A stretch of 64,000 nucleotides of DNA from Forficula auricularia (GCA_024734495.1 JALMQS010000828.1:2715101-2779100), one strand, 5' to 3'; shown: positions 22,444-34,535, counted from the first letter of the stretch. Notes: a model not told the origin generated them from the letters alone. Translations and numbers: made by a program.

Positions 22444-22631
22444 TTAGGACGCAGAGTAAGGTGGGATTAATTTTAAAACGGGGAGGGGGTCATGAAGCTG
22501 GAGGGGGGGGGCACCCCTGCATATATTAAGTTCGTTATTTACATGGATTTGTTTTATTTGCATCAAACAGATGACAACCTTATTGATTTCTCTTTATGAA
22601 GCAACCACCATGCTACTCTCGACAAAACAAA

Positions 22632-22830
22632 ATATTTTCAATTAAATTAGATATAAATCGAATCAACGCTTTTCGCGTTAACTCGTTTAGCCCTATGACT
22701 TCTAAAAACTGGAAGGAATTCTCTCCCATCTCTCTTAATCTTACGACCATCATCAATCTTTCAAGACATGGCCCACAAATACCATTAATTCTGACCCAAC
22801 CCCTAAATATACTCCCCCGCTTTCTACTTA
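22632..22830 (+). pseudogene. Jockey/CR1-like LINE C-terminal fragment
   Basis: The frame reads KLDINRINAFRVNSFSPMTS and a following NW, matching the conserved end of the LINE ORFs here (KLKKNRTSAFANSFIPMTSR in the copy at 27687-28521). It then aligns at nucleotide level with the start of that copy's 3' UTR. No tail is visible. Highly diverged. Confidence 0.65.
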
Positions 22831-22834
22831 GATG

Positions 22835-24255
22835 CGAGAAAAATCTTGACCACACTGTTAAAAATTGTAAATTTACTATATGTTTACAATACAAAGATAG
22901 GAAATTTACAAGATTGTGTACTTTAGAGAAAAAAAACAAACTATATTATATTAGTAAAATCACATTAACTCATTGCAAAAATACAAAAATAAATTGTAAT
23001 TTTACTTTTTTCTAGTATTAATTAGATACGTTTCAGTAAAAAATATGTTGTATGATTACAATACTGGTATTACTAAAAAGTTTTGAGGCTGGACTTTCCA
23101 TTTTTTCTAGTAAAATTATTAAGAAATTTTTAACAGTACTTATAGATTCTGAATGCAAGTTAGATGCAAGTTTTCGCTCCAGTAGACTCGCACTCAAACA
23201 CACAAAACTAGTTCATGCAAAGGTTTCAAGTCTTGTTGGAAGTTTTGAAGAACATCTTTTCTAATTTTCGTTGTTTATTCGTCGAAAACATAATTAAACA
23301 CAAACAAATGAAATAAATGTTGACAATATTAGTATTTTTGGCTGTGGACAAACAAGGTTCTTACAGACACCTATACTATAGGTTAACACAGCAACTATAT
23401 CTTCTAGTCTTAATCTTGCATGATATTCGAAACTTGGAACCAGTCTTGCCTAGTTTTATCAGGGTTCATATTACTTTTTTACATCCCTAAGTCCTATGAT
23501 TAAAAAAGTAGTCCTTCTCAAGTAAAGTGGTACATGTTTTCTCTCTCTTTTACATCCATGCTCGTTGTGCAATTGTAGCCAACAAAAAATAACTAAATAA
23601 CTTCACAATCCCTTTTATTTGAACTGATTGGTCAAAACAAAAATGTTTTTAAATAGTCAGAATGCAAACGGAGCGTAGGGATTTGTTTTTCAACTATCAT
23701 TCATTCATCCAACTTTTTTGCTTTGTTCTGTTTAAAAAAATCTCTCTTTCGCACATAATATGTTCGTAATGTGTTAACTTATAAAATTAAGTTGAAAAAA
23801 TTAAAATTCTATTAAAAAGTTTTACTAATGCAGAAATTGGATGTTAAAAACCTTGATTGTTTATCCAACTAATTCCGCGTTCTTTATCTATTCTAATTAA
23901 AAAGATAAAAAAACATGAATACTGCTGCTATGTCTGACAATTTGTATCAAGATAAAGATAGTAGCGAGTTGACACATCAAGACAAAGCTTTAGAATTGTT
24001 AAATGAATTTTCAGTGATGTTTATATATTTTGTAAAGCAATAGCAAGCAAAATAAAAATCTATTGAAAATCCAAAGAATTCACACACAACACATCTAGAC
24101 AGCCAGACTGACTATTTATTAGGAATGTCTAATATGAATAAATGATAAGATACTATAATTTATTTCACATTCATTTTTGTTTCAATAAACATTTTTGAAG
24201 AGCTGTTGGGCTTCTCTACAAAGAGGAAAACGTCCAAACTTTCGACATCCTATGT
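22835..24255. other. AT-rich stretch without a gene
   Basis: Short open frames only, none recognisable. No repeat structure seen. Confidence 0.45.
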
Positions 24256-24259
24256 AGAT

Positions 24260-24882
24260 TAGAGCAGTCCTTATTTTGGGTATTTTCGAATTTTTACGCT
24301 GAGAGAAACTAATATGGTTCGAAATAAATAAAAAAAATATCCCCCAAGTTTCACGACTCTATCTCAATTTTAACATCTGCGATACAAGTTTCCCATCTAA
24401 ATAACATGGCATTGAACGATCAATTTTTATTTCTGCCAAAGTCATCGTTCTAAAAATTTGAAACTCTGTAGACTTTATCTTTATAATAGTAGCTATCCTT
24501 CAGAATTTTTACAGATATTTAGCTATTATAATTTTGGAGTTACAGCTAGATTAAATACTGCTAAATCTTAATGTTAGTAATTTATAGACTCCAAAATTAT
24601 TATATCTAAAAATCTGTAATAATTCTGAGGGATAGCTACTATTATAAGGATAAAGTCTAGAGAGTTTCAAATTTTTTGAACCATTACTTTGGCGGAATAA
24701 AAAAATTGATCGTTCAATGCCAAAAACCCTATGTTATTTAGATGGGAAATTTGCATCGTTGTGCGGCAAAGTTTAAAATTGAGATAGAGACGTGAAACTT
24801 GGGTTTTTTTTTTATTTATTTCGAACCAAATGAGCCTCTGTCAGCGTAAAAATTCGAAATACCCAAAATAAGGACCACCCTA
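24260..24882. mobile_element. hAT-like foldback (TAGGGTGGYCC), copy 1, 623 bp
   Basis: The two halves are reverse complements over nearly the whole length (for example CTTTATAATAG-type blocks either side of a centre near 24565). The right end is GGACCACCCTA and the left end is decayed (TAGAGCAGTCC). An 8-bp duplication, ATGTAGAT / ATGTAAAT with one change, lies at 24252-24259 and 24883-24890. No transposase. Confidence 0.8.
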
Positions 24883-24894
24883 ATGTAAATATTA

Positions 24895-26055
24895 ATTTGA
24901 TAACATTTTAAATATATGTGATTACTATCACAAATTCCATGATACATAAAAAAAAGTAAAAAAATGCAAGACAGCTGTTTTATCTTTGTAAATTAAGGGT
25001 AATTATCTTTCCGTGGGTGCGGGGTTGATCGCAATCAGTCCTTAATGTCATTTTTCTCCTTTCAAAAATATATTCTATTTTCATGATTGAGTAGAGATAT
25101 CATAGAATTTTTCGGTAAAAATGTTGGGTAAAAAAGACTCTAATCCAGGAATCGAGGAACTTTTTTTAGCTATTACCCCAAAATATTTATAATTTCACCG
25201 TTATTATCCCCTCCTTTTGAAAGGGAGAAAATAAAGACCATTTAAATTTAAAATTGTTTAATGAATCAATTTATACGTAGAATACCTACAGTAAATATGA
25301 AAACTATAAATATATATAATGAAAATAAGAATTAAAAATTTCATTACTGGACCAAATCTTTTATGATAAAGTAAAAAAAATTAGGTAAAAAAAAATTAAT
25401 ACAATTCTCATTAATGGAACAAAAAAATATTGAAAACTTTATCCTAAAATTTTGGAGAAATGATATTTCATTTTTGATACAATAATATCTTTTTTTTAAG
25501 TATGGTAAGATCAATTTGTATACTACTATCTTCGGGCTTCAGTCGATTTCTATACGATTTTTATTTATTTAATTTCATTTACTTATATATTTTTTATAGA
25601 AATCTTTATAGACACACATACATATATAATATAGTCCTCTTAACCCCCAAAATTTTCATTTTTTTCATCTCTTGGTGTAATTGACCCCGATTCGCCGACC
25701 CCTGCTCTAACCAGTTCGTTCAGTAATCTAATAAGCTCGCTAAATTAAGATCATAAATTGCGTTTTTAACATACACCATAATGAATAAAGGCCGGTTCTT
25801 ATGTCCTCATCCTTCAAAAATTATTTTTTAAGGTTCCGTAGTAACTAGATGATAACTTTATAGTTTTGTTATGTCTGCCCAGCCTTAATTTACCATATAA
25901 TAGTAATGCAATTTCATAGTAGTCTGCTTTTTATAACCGCGATGTCAGATTTGAGCCACAACACCCCTCACATAGAAAGTTCTGAAGCGAATTCTATAGA
26001 GTGGATAACGTTGAATAATCCTTTAAACATATAATAGCGCGAAGCAACTCTTGAA
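24895..26055. other. No gene; a hAT-like terminus
   Basis: AT-rich. On the minus strand CAGGGGTCGGCGAATCGGGG begins at 25704, a classic hAT-type terminus, but its partner end was not found. Nothing else recognised. Confidence 0.4.
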
Positions 26056-26059
26056 TAAG

Positions 26060-26296
26060 TTTTCAATTTTTCATCCAATTTAAATAAATAAATGTCAACA
26101 AGTTAACTATAAATTCTCTGAATGTTTTCTTATTTTATTAGGAATTCTTTTATAAACTTGTATCATGCACACGCTGTTAAACAACATTCTTCCATGAATG
26201 AAAAATGCATTATTAAATTAACTTTTACTTTATTGCCGAAAAACTATAGCTTTGCGGCTAATCCGTGGTCAATGACAGACTTGTTGGACAGCCCTG
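26060..26296 (-). mobile_element. hAT-like terminal region (CAGGGCTGTCC), copy 1
   Basis: On the minus strand it begins CAGGGCTGTCCAACAAG at 26296. The inner 200 bp (to about 26060) is repeated with good similarity at 50225-50445, sharing AATTCTCTGAATGTTTTCTT and TTTATTGCCGAAAAA. The second copy lacks the terminus. Only one end is present here. Confidence 0.6.
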
Positions 26297-26309
26297 GTTT
26301 ATAACTTTT

Positions 26310-26400
26310 AAGGAGTTAGGTGCTGGTTCTAGGTGAAACATTTTAATATAATAATAAAATTTGAGCAAGATGCAAGATAGGTTTCACAAAAAAAAGGTTT
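26310..26400 (+). mobile_element. Foldback family B fragment
   Basis: GGTGCTGG then TTCTAGGTGAAACAT, and later TAGGTTTCACAAAAA in inverse orientation. The core region is missing. Confidence 0.55.
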
Positions 26401-26699
26401 AAATCGAATGGGATTAAAGAAGGATATGAGGAATGATAATTTATTTTTTAAAAAGCCCACGGATATAATAATCCCTGACTATCCATTATCTATTGACATT
26501 AAGAACGTGCAAAGATCTAAAAGACAAGTCCTGACAAGTTTTAGTCCAGGAGAGAATTTATCAATTAATTGTGATTGTTCTAGAAAACCCCAATTCCTTG
26601 TCTACTTATACTAGAATGATAACTATAGACTTGGTTAGTGTCGTAAAATATAAATTACTGAAATAATAAATATTTTAGAAAATGAAAAAATGAGAAGAA

Positions 26700-26957
26700 T
26701 AAGAATTTTTAAATATTCGAAATTTCATTTTTTTTATTTCATATAGTTGAGCTTATAATTTTGCTTTTAGTGAATTTTATTCTTCCAAAAAGCTTCACGT
26801 ATTGTACAAATGTTCATTCATATTTCGAAAAAGCGAATAAATATATTTCTACATATAAATCTCAATGTCTTAAGGAAGTTTATGATTTTATGTTGGGCCA
26901 CACTCATTGCAGTGCTAGGCCGCATGCGGCCCTCTGGCCACGGGTCGGACAGCCCTG
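26700..26957 (-). mobile_element. hAT-like terminal region with GGCCGCATGCGGCC
   Basis: The minus strand starts CAGGGCTGTCCGACCCG at 26957, followed by GGGCCGCATGCGGCC, an arrangement common in animal hAT elements. The inner boundary is not defined. Confidence 0.6.
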
Positions 26958-26959
26958 AT

Positions 26960-27680
26960 TTAATACATTAGTTGATTTTCGAATCACTTATCTATTTTCT
27001 CTGTTCGTTTATAGACCAAGTTTCTTCTTATTCATATGAATAAATTTTATATATAAAAAAATATATATATATTTTGAACCCTATATGAATTGCTAATTGC
27101 TAGGAGCCTCTCTTCAATTAGCAACTCTTTGATTTAAAAAATTCATAAAATATCTTAGTGGAAGCTCTTTAGATGAAAAGTACGTTAATTGTACTGGGAA
27201 ATAATTAGTTTGGATGGAGATAAAAAAGTTCCTAAAACATCCTTCTATGTGAATCTTATAAACTTAACTAACGTGAGCTGTATTGGCTTAATTTAATAAA
27301 GAAATTATTTTTTAATGTTTTATAATAAATATATATTTTTTAATTTCAAAAAACAAATGCCAGCAGCTGCTGTTGATGTAAATATAAGAATAAAGAATTT
27401 TAGGAAAGCGACGCTAACCGCAACTGCTTCTAGCCATTATAGGATTAATTTGTTAATTTGGAATTAAATCCACAACATTTTGATCTATCTCAACTATATA
27501 AATTTAACTCAGAGAATTGTTATAAAATAATTTATTATTATTAAATAGGGGATTAATGTAGCATTAGGTTTCAAGTTCAATTTGATTGGAAGTCAACTAG
27601 TCTTTGAGTCAAATACCTGACAAATTGCAGCCATTTTTAACTTTAATGGCACATATATCTGATCTTGCTGCCAAGATTAG
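26960..27680. other. AT-rich stretch without a gene
   Basis: No gene or repeat recognised. Confidence 0.45.
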
Positions 27681-27686
27681 CTGTTC

Positions 27687-28521
27687 TTTTTTTTTTTTAT
27701 CAAAATGATGAGAGAAGGAGTTACACCAAGAAAGTGCAACCCCTAAAGGCCTGGGTTGGCCCCTCCATCGTGAAAAGAAGAAGAAAAGAAAAAGAAGAAA
27801 AAAAAAGAAATTTTATGGGCGGGGGTCGAAGGTATCTGTGGATACGGGTCTTAAATAGCTGAAGGTTATAAGTCGCGGGGAAGATGGTGGCAGGCAGCGA
27901 GTTCCAGTCTCTGGAGGTCATAGGGATAAAAGAGTTGGCGAAAGCGCTTGTTCGATTTTTCTTCAATTTGACAGCGAATGGGTGCTGAGTGTTCGAAAAC
28001 CGCGTGTTTCTCGCAAAGAGGGCTTTAGGGGGGATAATTGAGTTCAACTCGACTGAACAGACACCGTGATAGTATCTGTAGTACAGGGAGAGGGCAGAAA
28101 CGGTTCTTCGGTGAGCCAGGGAGTCGAGTGAGTTGGTTAGAGGCGGGTCTCCTATCAGTTTAATTGCTCGCTTCTGAATCGCATCCAGTATAGCAAGAGA
28201 ATGCTTGAAGGCAACCCTCCACAGATGAGAGCCATATTCGAGACAGGGACGAATTTGAGCTTTATACAGTATAAGAAGTTGACTGGGAGTATAACAGCGT
28301 CTAGACCTAAATAGGAGACCAAGCTTGCGCGCTGCAGTTTTATCAGTGGTTGAGATATGGTCATTTCATGAAAGGTCCGACCCTAGAGTTACGCCTAGCA
28401 TTGAAATTTTATCCCTAAATTCTAATGAGTTTGAGTCGAATGATATGTTTGGGAGGTTTCTGTCGACGCGCCTAGAAATAAGGCAACACTGAGTTTTCAC
28501 TGCATTGAAGTTAACTAAGTT
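27687..28521 (-). pseudogene. Jockey/CR1-like LINE, copy 3 (subfamily B), 5'-truncated
   Basis: Minus strand with an A-tail (T at 27687-27698) and a purine-rich simple repeat in the 3' UTR (AAGAAGAAAAG unit near 27775-27810, plus strand). The ORF end reads FANSFIPMTSRDWNSLPA, with IIPPKALFARNTRF before it. Upstream, LILYWMRFRSEQ-type frames show frameshifts. It stops near 28521, where homology to copy 1 ends. A second copy of this subfamily is at 51921-52356. Confidence 0.8.
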
Positions 28522-28639
28522 GTTGGTTTAATGTAAGAAAACCCAAGTGAACGTCTTCCGTTTGATCTAAGATATTTTAGATAAGTTTACTTATGTATCA
28601 GAAGGACATCCACCCCTTCGAAATTTTATTATGAAGATT

Positions 28640-28850
28640 TAAACATCTTTAACTAGAATTTGACTTCGGATCGAATCTCGTTTTAGTCACAATGACTTTC
28701 ATCTTTGTTAAAAATACAAGGTGCCACACTAATCCAGAGGAGGCATCGGGAAACCACCCCTTTGGAAAATTACAATAGAGACGATGCTCTCCATATAGTA
28801 GGCAATCGCCGACGCTCGGAATCGAGTATGGCGCTTGAAGAAGAAGAATT
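28640..28850 (+). mobile_element. tRNA-derived SINE S1, copy 1
   Basis: B-box-like GGATCGAATCTC at 28668-28679, then a body with GGCATCGGGAAACCACCCC and an end reading GGAATCGAGTATGGCGC followed by TTGAAGAAGAAG. The same order of blocks occurs on the minus strand at 61396-61765. The A-box end was not located with confidence. Confidence 0.65.
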
Positions 28851-28854
28851 TCGC

Positions 28855-29285
28855 ACATTATGAACAATTTAAAAAAATGTAATTTGCTAAAATATTCCAC
28901 AGTTTTTAATAAAAATATTTATCAAATTCATTCTATTAAACTTATTAAAATAAAATTTTAAATATTAAAAGCTTTCTCTGACTATAGTTCACAAACTCCT
29001 TGATTTCTATAAACTGTCATTATTTTCAGAAACTACCTAACCTCTTTGTCATAGGTAGGTATAGGTATACTATATTTTTTAATATAATATTCTCGAAAAA
29101 AATCGTGGCCTCATTTACATTAAATTGTAAGTTAAATTGAATATTCCATATATTGCAGCATATTTTTTGATGCATATATTATATGGCATATTTGAGTTTT
29201 TCGTTGCATATAAATCCTGGCTTTACTTTTACCCTTATCACATTGAAATCACTCGAATTTATTAAATATCTTAAGTAAATTAATA
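28855..29285. other. AT-rich stretch without a gene
   Basis: No gene or repeat recognised. Confidence 0.45.
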
Positions 29286-29286
29286 A

Positions 29287-29560
29287 GTGAGGCGACGCTA
29301 GTCTAGTGACTTGCTAGAACAAGGATTTTGGAACTTTTTTGGCTCACGGTACACTCTTTCGTCGGGCAAATTGCAGCACATCGACAGAGCCATTTGGCGG
29401 TACATTTTTTGAGAACCCCTGGACTAGACCGAACTACTTCATTTACTCAGAATCCAACTCAATTCAGTCAGAAAAATTCTGAAAAAAATCCCAGGCTCCT
29501 CTCTAAATTCAGGAAAGGCATTGGTAAACCACCTCTGTGAACAATTTCCTTAGGAAAAAT
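29287..29560 (+). mobile_element. SINE S2-like copy, interrupted by a hAT MITE
   Basis: The head GGCGACGCTAGTCTAGTGAC has a tRNA A-box look. After a 102-bp insertion the body continues with GGAAAGGCATTGGTAAACC and ACCTC, the SINE core also seen in S1 and at 52378-52663. Confidence 0.55.
29320..29421. mobile_element. hAT-like MITE (CAGGGGTTCTCAAA type), 102 bp
   Basis: The left end is decayed: CAAGGATTTTGGAACTTT then GGCTCACGGTACAC. The right end is GGTACATTTTTTGAGAAC followed by CCCTG. The flanking octamers TGCTAGAA and GACTAGAC agree at five of eight places, a weak duplication. Confidence 0.6.
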
Positions 29561-29724
29561 TACTATGCATTATTAGTAAGGACAATATAATAATTTTTAA
29601 ATTTATTTTTAGATTTAAGTCATTATAATAAATATATTATTATCATTTCCGTCCATAATTTGTATTAATTTGAAAGTTTATATTAGGAAAATAAGGACAA
29701 GTTTTTTTGTGTGACTCTTTTATT

Positions 29725-29770
29725 TATCCACCAACGTTTCGTCGACTTTGCCGACTTCTTCAGGGCTTCA
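29725..29770 (-). ncRNA. Hammerhead-like motif, left arm
   Basis: CUGAAGA, extra A, stem GUCGGC/GUCGAC (six pairs, one G-U) with loop AAA, GAA, ACGU, U. Stem I is GCC before the core against GGU after it. Compare GUCAAC/GUUGAC at 14101: the fourth pair changes from A-U to G-C. Confidence 0.65.
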
Positions 29771-30297
29771 AATAGTCATGTCACACATTCGTATAAATTT
29801 TCTTATTATCTTCGTTACCATTGAAGGCCATCAGAACACAATTTTCAAAAAATACTTTGGCACATTCACAAAAAAAACACCATTTTTCTTTCTTTTCTTT
29901 TTATATTAACAATTTCATTAATATAAAACAGAAATCACATATATAGAATAAGGCAACCCTGTTTTTTAAACCAGAATAGAATATTTTTTCTCCATTTGAT
30001 CCTTACATACAGAAATCTCAAATTCAATTTTTTTACTTTATTTTTTTTGAATTTGAGATTTCTGTATGTAAGGTTCAAACGAAGAAAAAATATTCCATTC
30101 TGGTTTAAAAAACAGGGTTGCTAATCTATATATGTGATTTCTGTTTTATATTAATGAAATTGTTAATATAAAAAGAAAAGAAAGAAAAATTGTGTTTTTT
30201 GTAATGTGTCAAAGTATTTTTTGAAAATTGTGTTCTGATGGCCTTCAATGGTAACGAAGATAATAAGAAAATTTAGACGAATGTGTGACATGACTAT

Positions 30298-30345
30298 TTG
30301 AAGCCCTGAAGAGGTCGGCAAAGTCGACGAAACGTTGGTGGATAA
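30298..30345 (+). ncRNA. Hammerhead-like motif, right arm
   Basis: Same core as the left arm but CUGAAGA is followed by GG where the left arm has AG, so the extra nucleotide is G here. Stem II and GAA-ACGU-U are intact. Confidence 0.6.
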
Positions 30346-30409
30346 ATAAATAAGTCGCACAAAAAAACTTGTCCTTATTTTCCTAATATAAACTTTCAAA
30401 TTAATAATA

Positions 30410-32045
30410 AATATATGTGGACCTAACTTGATGACTAAAAGGGTTATCAAGTAAATTAATATATTCTATACTAGAGGAGTTACATCCCTCTATCTCCTCC
30501 AGAAATACAACATTTTTATCCCTTAAGAGTATAGCATATTGGTGGTCAATAATAAATATGTATAAATCAAACTATAGTGCATTATCGGAATTCACTCTAT
30601 TTACTCGTAATTGAATAGTATTAATGAGATTGAAGCAAATATACAATTTATTTGTATTTAAGTTTATAGAAACCCAAATAATAATGGAGACATAATAGAC
30701 TATTGGTGTTCGTAAAAGCATATTAATTTGGGTGAAAGGGAGAGAGAGAGGCCCATACCCCCATATGGACCTGCCCACCGACTACCCAATGGTTCCGATA
30801 TGTATATATATATATATAAATGTTTGTGTCCAGAATACTCGTGGGGGGTGAACTCCGAAATGGGCAACTCCAAATGGAATATTAATTGAGCACCTTGCAA
30901 TCCTAAATATCAGTATTATTCCCCCTAAATTTTAGCTAATTTTCAAAAATCAAGGAATATCAAAACGTACATTTGAACATCTGTCCAATAAAAATCCAAA
31001 TTTTTTCAAACACTGCATTTCATCTACTTTATTTATATCCGCTGCTCTATTTTTGCTTTTTTTTCGTAATTTTGTTCTGCCACTGTAATTTACAGATGAA
31101 CTATTTTTTAATTATCTTTTTCTTTTTTTTACAGGTAAGCTGAACTTCCATTATATTAGAAACTTCATAAAGGTAAATTTATCGAAATTAACCATAATAA
31201 TTTTAACTAATATCGAATATAGCAAAATTGAATGGATGTTAGGTAATAGATATTCATCATTTAATCAAAAATTAAACCATATTTATTAGATACTAGCTTC
31301 AAGGCCCCCCACGTGGCTGTTTTAATGATGTTTTATACACGTGTAAAGAACACTTTCATATATCAACTCTTGTGAATTAATTGTAATAGATTGATGAAGA
31401 GGTCAAAGTATATCTCTTTATGAATGAATTTAAAAAATTTATTTTTCCAGCAGAACACAATATTTTATTGTCCCCTTCTGCTACTCAATTATTCGGCAAA
31501 AAGAACCTTTCAACTTAAATTAAAATAAAGTTTTTGTCTTGTAAAAATTCAACAAATAAGGTAAAAATGGTCATTTGGGGAGAATTATCCAATTAATAAA
31601 TTAAAAATAATAAACTTTAAAAGTTTATTATTAGATTATAGAAAATTTAGGTTTAATTAGGCTCAAAATAGGTTTTTAATAATTTCAATAGGCTGAAATT
31701 TCCTAGATTTCAAAACAATATAACAATGGGTTTTCAAATGATTTTGTTTTCTTTCTACGGGCTAATTGAATTTTGGTTTTAATCTTTAAAATATATTTTT
31801 AAAGAAATTCCAAAAGCCAATGAATTCCTTTCAGTTAGTTTAGTTAGTATAGTTTCAATAATCCTTTATAATTAACTTTGAAATAAATAAATAATATTGA
31901 AATGAATGAATGACCTCGAATACAAAAGCCAAAAGGCTGAGGGTCTTAAATACAATAGAAAAAAGATGAGATGAGATTCCCAAGGGTATTTTTAAGAAAA
32001 ATGATTTTTAAATAACATATTTTATTTTTCATCTATATATATAAT
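30410..32045. other. No gene; TA tract and low complexity
   Basis: A TA tract lies at about 30802-30818. 30840-30890 resembles no known repeat. 31290-31330 has a GC-richer phrase (AAGGCCCCCCACGTGG). 31385-31430 may be a decayed family A arm. Confidence 0.4.
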
Positions 32046-32050
32046 CAAAA

Positions 32051-32310
32051 GCGGCTCCCCTTTTTCAGTAATAACAATATTACAATACTTTTCAACATTA
32101 TATCATAAGTGTACTTAGTCAACTACAGTTCTGGTGTAATGTTGAAAAGTATTGTAATATTGTTGTTATCACTGAAAAGAGAGACAAATGGGAGCCGAGT
32201 TATACTCATCCGTCAATAACTATTCAATACTCTGAAAAAGGAGAGAACAAGTCTCCGAAACGTCGGAATTTGAATAAAATTTAAATAATTTATGGACGGC
32301 CTTTCATTAT
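32051..32310 (+). mobile_element. Foldback family D copy
   Basis: The inverted pair (GCGGCTCCC ... AATATTACAATACTTTTCAA against TTGAAAAGTATTGTAATATT ... GGGAGCCG) spans 32051-32199. A hammerhead-like core then lies at 32232-32263: CUGAAAA (one base off consensus), extra A, stem GGAGA/UCUCC, GAA, ACGU, C. Confidence 0.7.
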
Positions 32311-32520
32311 AAACCTACTTATAAATTATAATAAATACAAAAGATCAAATATAGACTGTTTTTCTAATATTTATAAAAAAAATTTAAAGAAAAATAATTT
32401 TTCGAAAAAATTATATATATATATATATTTTTTTATTTATTTACTTTTTTTTCAAGGTAATTTCATCTTCAAGACAATCATTATCTATTTTCAAAATATT
32501 TCTTTATAGTTGTTTTATCA

Positions 32521-33665
32521 TTCATTTCTAAAGCAACTATATTATGAATCCATAAGAAATAACAGATAAATTAGCTTATTAAAAACACTGATGATGAAGG
32601 TCAAACCTTCGGAAATATAGTCTCTAACAAATAAATTATATATTTAAATATTTATCATTGGCGTAATTAGGGAATTTTCTTAGGGGGGGGGGGCAGCCGC
32701 AGTGGGGGCGCCAGGGTTGAGCGAGGTGAGCCGACCAAATTTTTTTGAAAAACTGCCATGAAAATTACTGATCCTAGGAACTTGATTCCTATCTCATTCT
32801 GTAGGAAATCTTATTGACTTGAACGTTTACTAGGACCAATTTTTTGATAAAACTCTTAATTTATAGATATCCAGCATTTTCCATGACACATGAGGATTCG
32901 GATCATATCCTGTCCGGAAAATGTAGGATATCTATAAATCAAATAGTTTTAACAAAAAAGTGGTCCAAGTAAACTTTCAAGTCAACAAAATTTTCTAGAG
33001 AATGAGATAGAAATCAAGTTTCTAGGATGAGTGCTTTTCATTTTATGAAGGAAAAACTTAGATTTTTTCCAAAAAATTGAATTTTTTCAAAATTTCAACC
33101 TCATTGCGACACGGGTTACCATTATCCAATTAATATGAAACTTTGTTTAAATGGTAGCAAATTTAATCTAGTTTTAGAATGTATAGAAGCTTCTTTGTTG
33201 AAAACGTGCTCCTTCATGGTCAACATGTGATAAAATCGAAAAAAGTGCAAGTTTTAGGGATATTCGACCGTCAAAAGCTGTCCCCCAGGATTTCGAGGTC
33301 GCAAACTTAGATTTGGCATAGCAAACTACCCTAAAAAATCTTTTCCCGTAATTAATATAAGCTGAAAACCCCCTATTTACTGGGCTTATGGGAAGATAAT
33401 TTTTTTTGAGATCTATATTTTTCAATCTGTATTGATTTTTTAAGAATAAAATTAATCTCATAGCATAAATAGTTATTGAGATATTGACTCGATTTTTCTA
33501 GTGGGCAGTGCCCCCCTTGCCCCCCTTTAACTACGCGCATGATATTTATATTCGTTATATATATGTAGGTATATTTTTATTTGTATCAAGCAGAGGACAA
33601 CCTCATTTATTTCTAGTTAAGAATCAAAAACTCTGCTACTCTCAGCAAAACAAATATTTTCAATG
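32521..33665. mobile_element. Foldback family A, right half split by a hAT-like element
   Basis: The core at 32588 has CUGAUGA and the perfect stem GAAGGU/ACCUUC, but GAAAC has become GGAAAU. Family A sequence stops at 32655 and resumes at 33542, ending with the terminal arm (CTCTGCTACTCTCAGC) near 33645. Confidence 0.8.
32656..33541. mobile_element. hAT-like element, 886 bp, non-autonomous
   Basis: Exact 8-bp duplications ATATTTAT at 32648-32655 and 33542-33549, so its edges are firm. Imperfect terminal repeats: CATTGGCGTAATTAGGG at the left and CATGCGCGTAGTTAAAGGG at the right (inverse). A G-run at 32683-32692 and C-runs at 33511-33526 lie just inside the ends. A foldback of about 150-bp arms occupies 32750-33055. 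One 95-codon minus frame has no recognisable domain. Confidence 0.85.
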
Positions 33666-33669
33666 AAAC

Positions 33670-34535
33670 ATTAAGTAATACTTTATTTTTCATAAATACC
33701 TATATTTAAAAGTCTTTTTTTAAATCAAATCATATTGTGAACTTTTTTCTAATTTTAATTAAATCTATTTTCAGTTCAGAAACAGTATTCTATATCATTT
33801 AGATTTTTAAAAATAATATCCATTTTCAATATATTAATTTTTTTATAAAGCCTTGTTAATTAAATCAAGGGATTTTTTTATGATATAAATCAATCAATAG
33901 GCATTTCATATCTACTATATAGAAGCTTTAAAAAAGCCGACATATTCCATTGTACAAAAAAAGAGATTATTGAATTTTAATAAAGGATTTTTTCCATTAT
34001 TAAAAAAATAGTTTAATTATGGTATTGAATAAATAGACTGTGGTGTTAGACTGATTTGTTATTAATGTGTTTTTACGTTTCAAAACTGAACATTAAAGAG
34101 TGTTTCATTATAAATGCTATTCCATTCATATAATTCAATATTAAATGAGAATTTCAATGTAATTTGGTCGGGTGAATGAAAGACTATTTCCCGTGCAGGT
34201 GTGGTAACCAGCCAGCAAACGCATTTCCCCCGCCCTGGCTACTTAAAACACAGCATCAGGGCATTCCACATATACCTGGGAATTAAAGTCTGTTCCTGGT
34301 CTCCTAATGATACTCTTACTCCTTCTATATAGGCCATTCGCATTGGCTAAATTAAAGAAAAATCATTTAATTTTTATAGAGTTTTGCACCACAGCATAAC
34401 AGAACCCCATACAATATCTGTCAGAGTATTGTAACTCGTTTACTAATTACAACATTTCTTTTAAAAAATTGTCAAATTCTACATTATAGGTAATAATAAT
34501 AAACTGTTTTCCTAAAAAAGTAGTTAACTCTAATG
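33670..34535. other. No gene recognised
   Basis: AT-rich. 34190-34320 is GC-richer (GTGCAGGTGTGGTAACC, later CCGCCCTGGC) and could be an old repeat or exon remnant, but no frame supports a gene. Confidence 0.4.

Larger units (their letters stand above)
21640..22645. mobile_element. Foldback family A, long copy broken by insertions
   Basis: The left minus-strand core at 21695-21730 is decayed (GAAA lost). The inverted middle has TTGTTATAACAAG near 21820, and the right plus-strand core starts at 21949 (CUGAUGA, GAAAC). The right core is split by a SINE at 21979-22197. A 0.3-kb block with a family B head, TA repeats and a G-run then lies before the terminal arm at 22545-22640. Confidence 0.7.
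29664..30406. mobile_element. Foldback family C, long copy (743 bp)
   Basis: Arms of about 365 bp are reverse complements with few differences. The ends are ATTAATTTGAAAGTTTATAT and its inverse, followed by AATAAGGACAAG. The centre is a T-rich tract near 30033. Each arm carries one hammerhead-like core (29735-29763 minus; 30306-30333 plus). Short open frames inside are by-products of the arms. Confidence 0.9.

Noticed and set aside
29664..30450. 95-codon minus frame at 30163-30450
   Set aside because: Lies within the arm of a foldback and is an accidental frame.
31125..31145. TTTTTTTTACAGGTAAGC as a splice acceptor/donor pair
   Set aside because: No coding frame on either side. The chance of such words in T-rich DNA is high.
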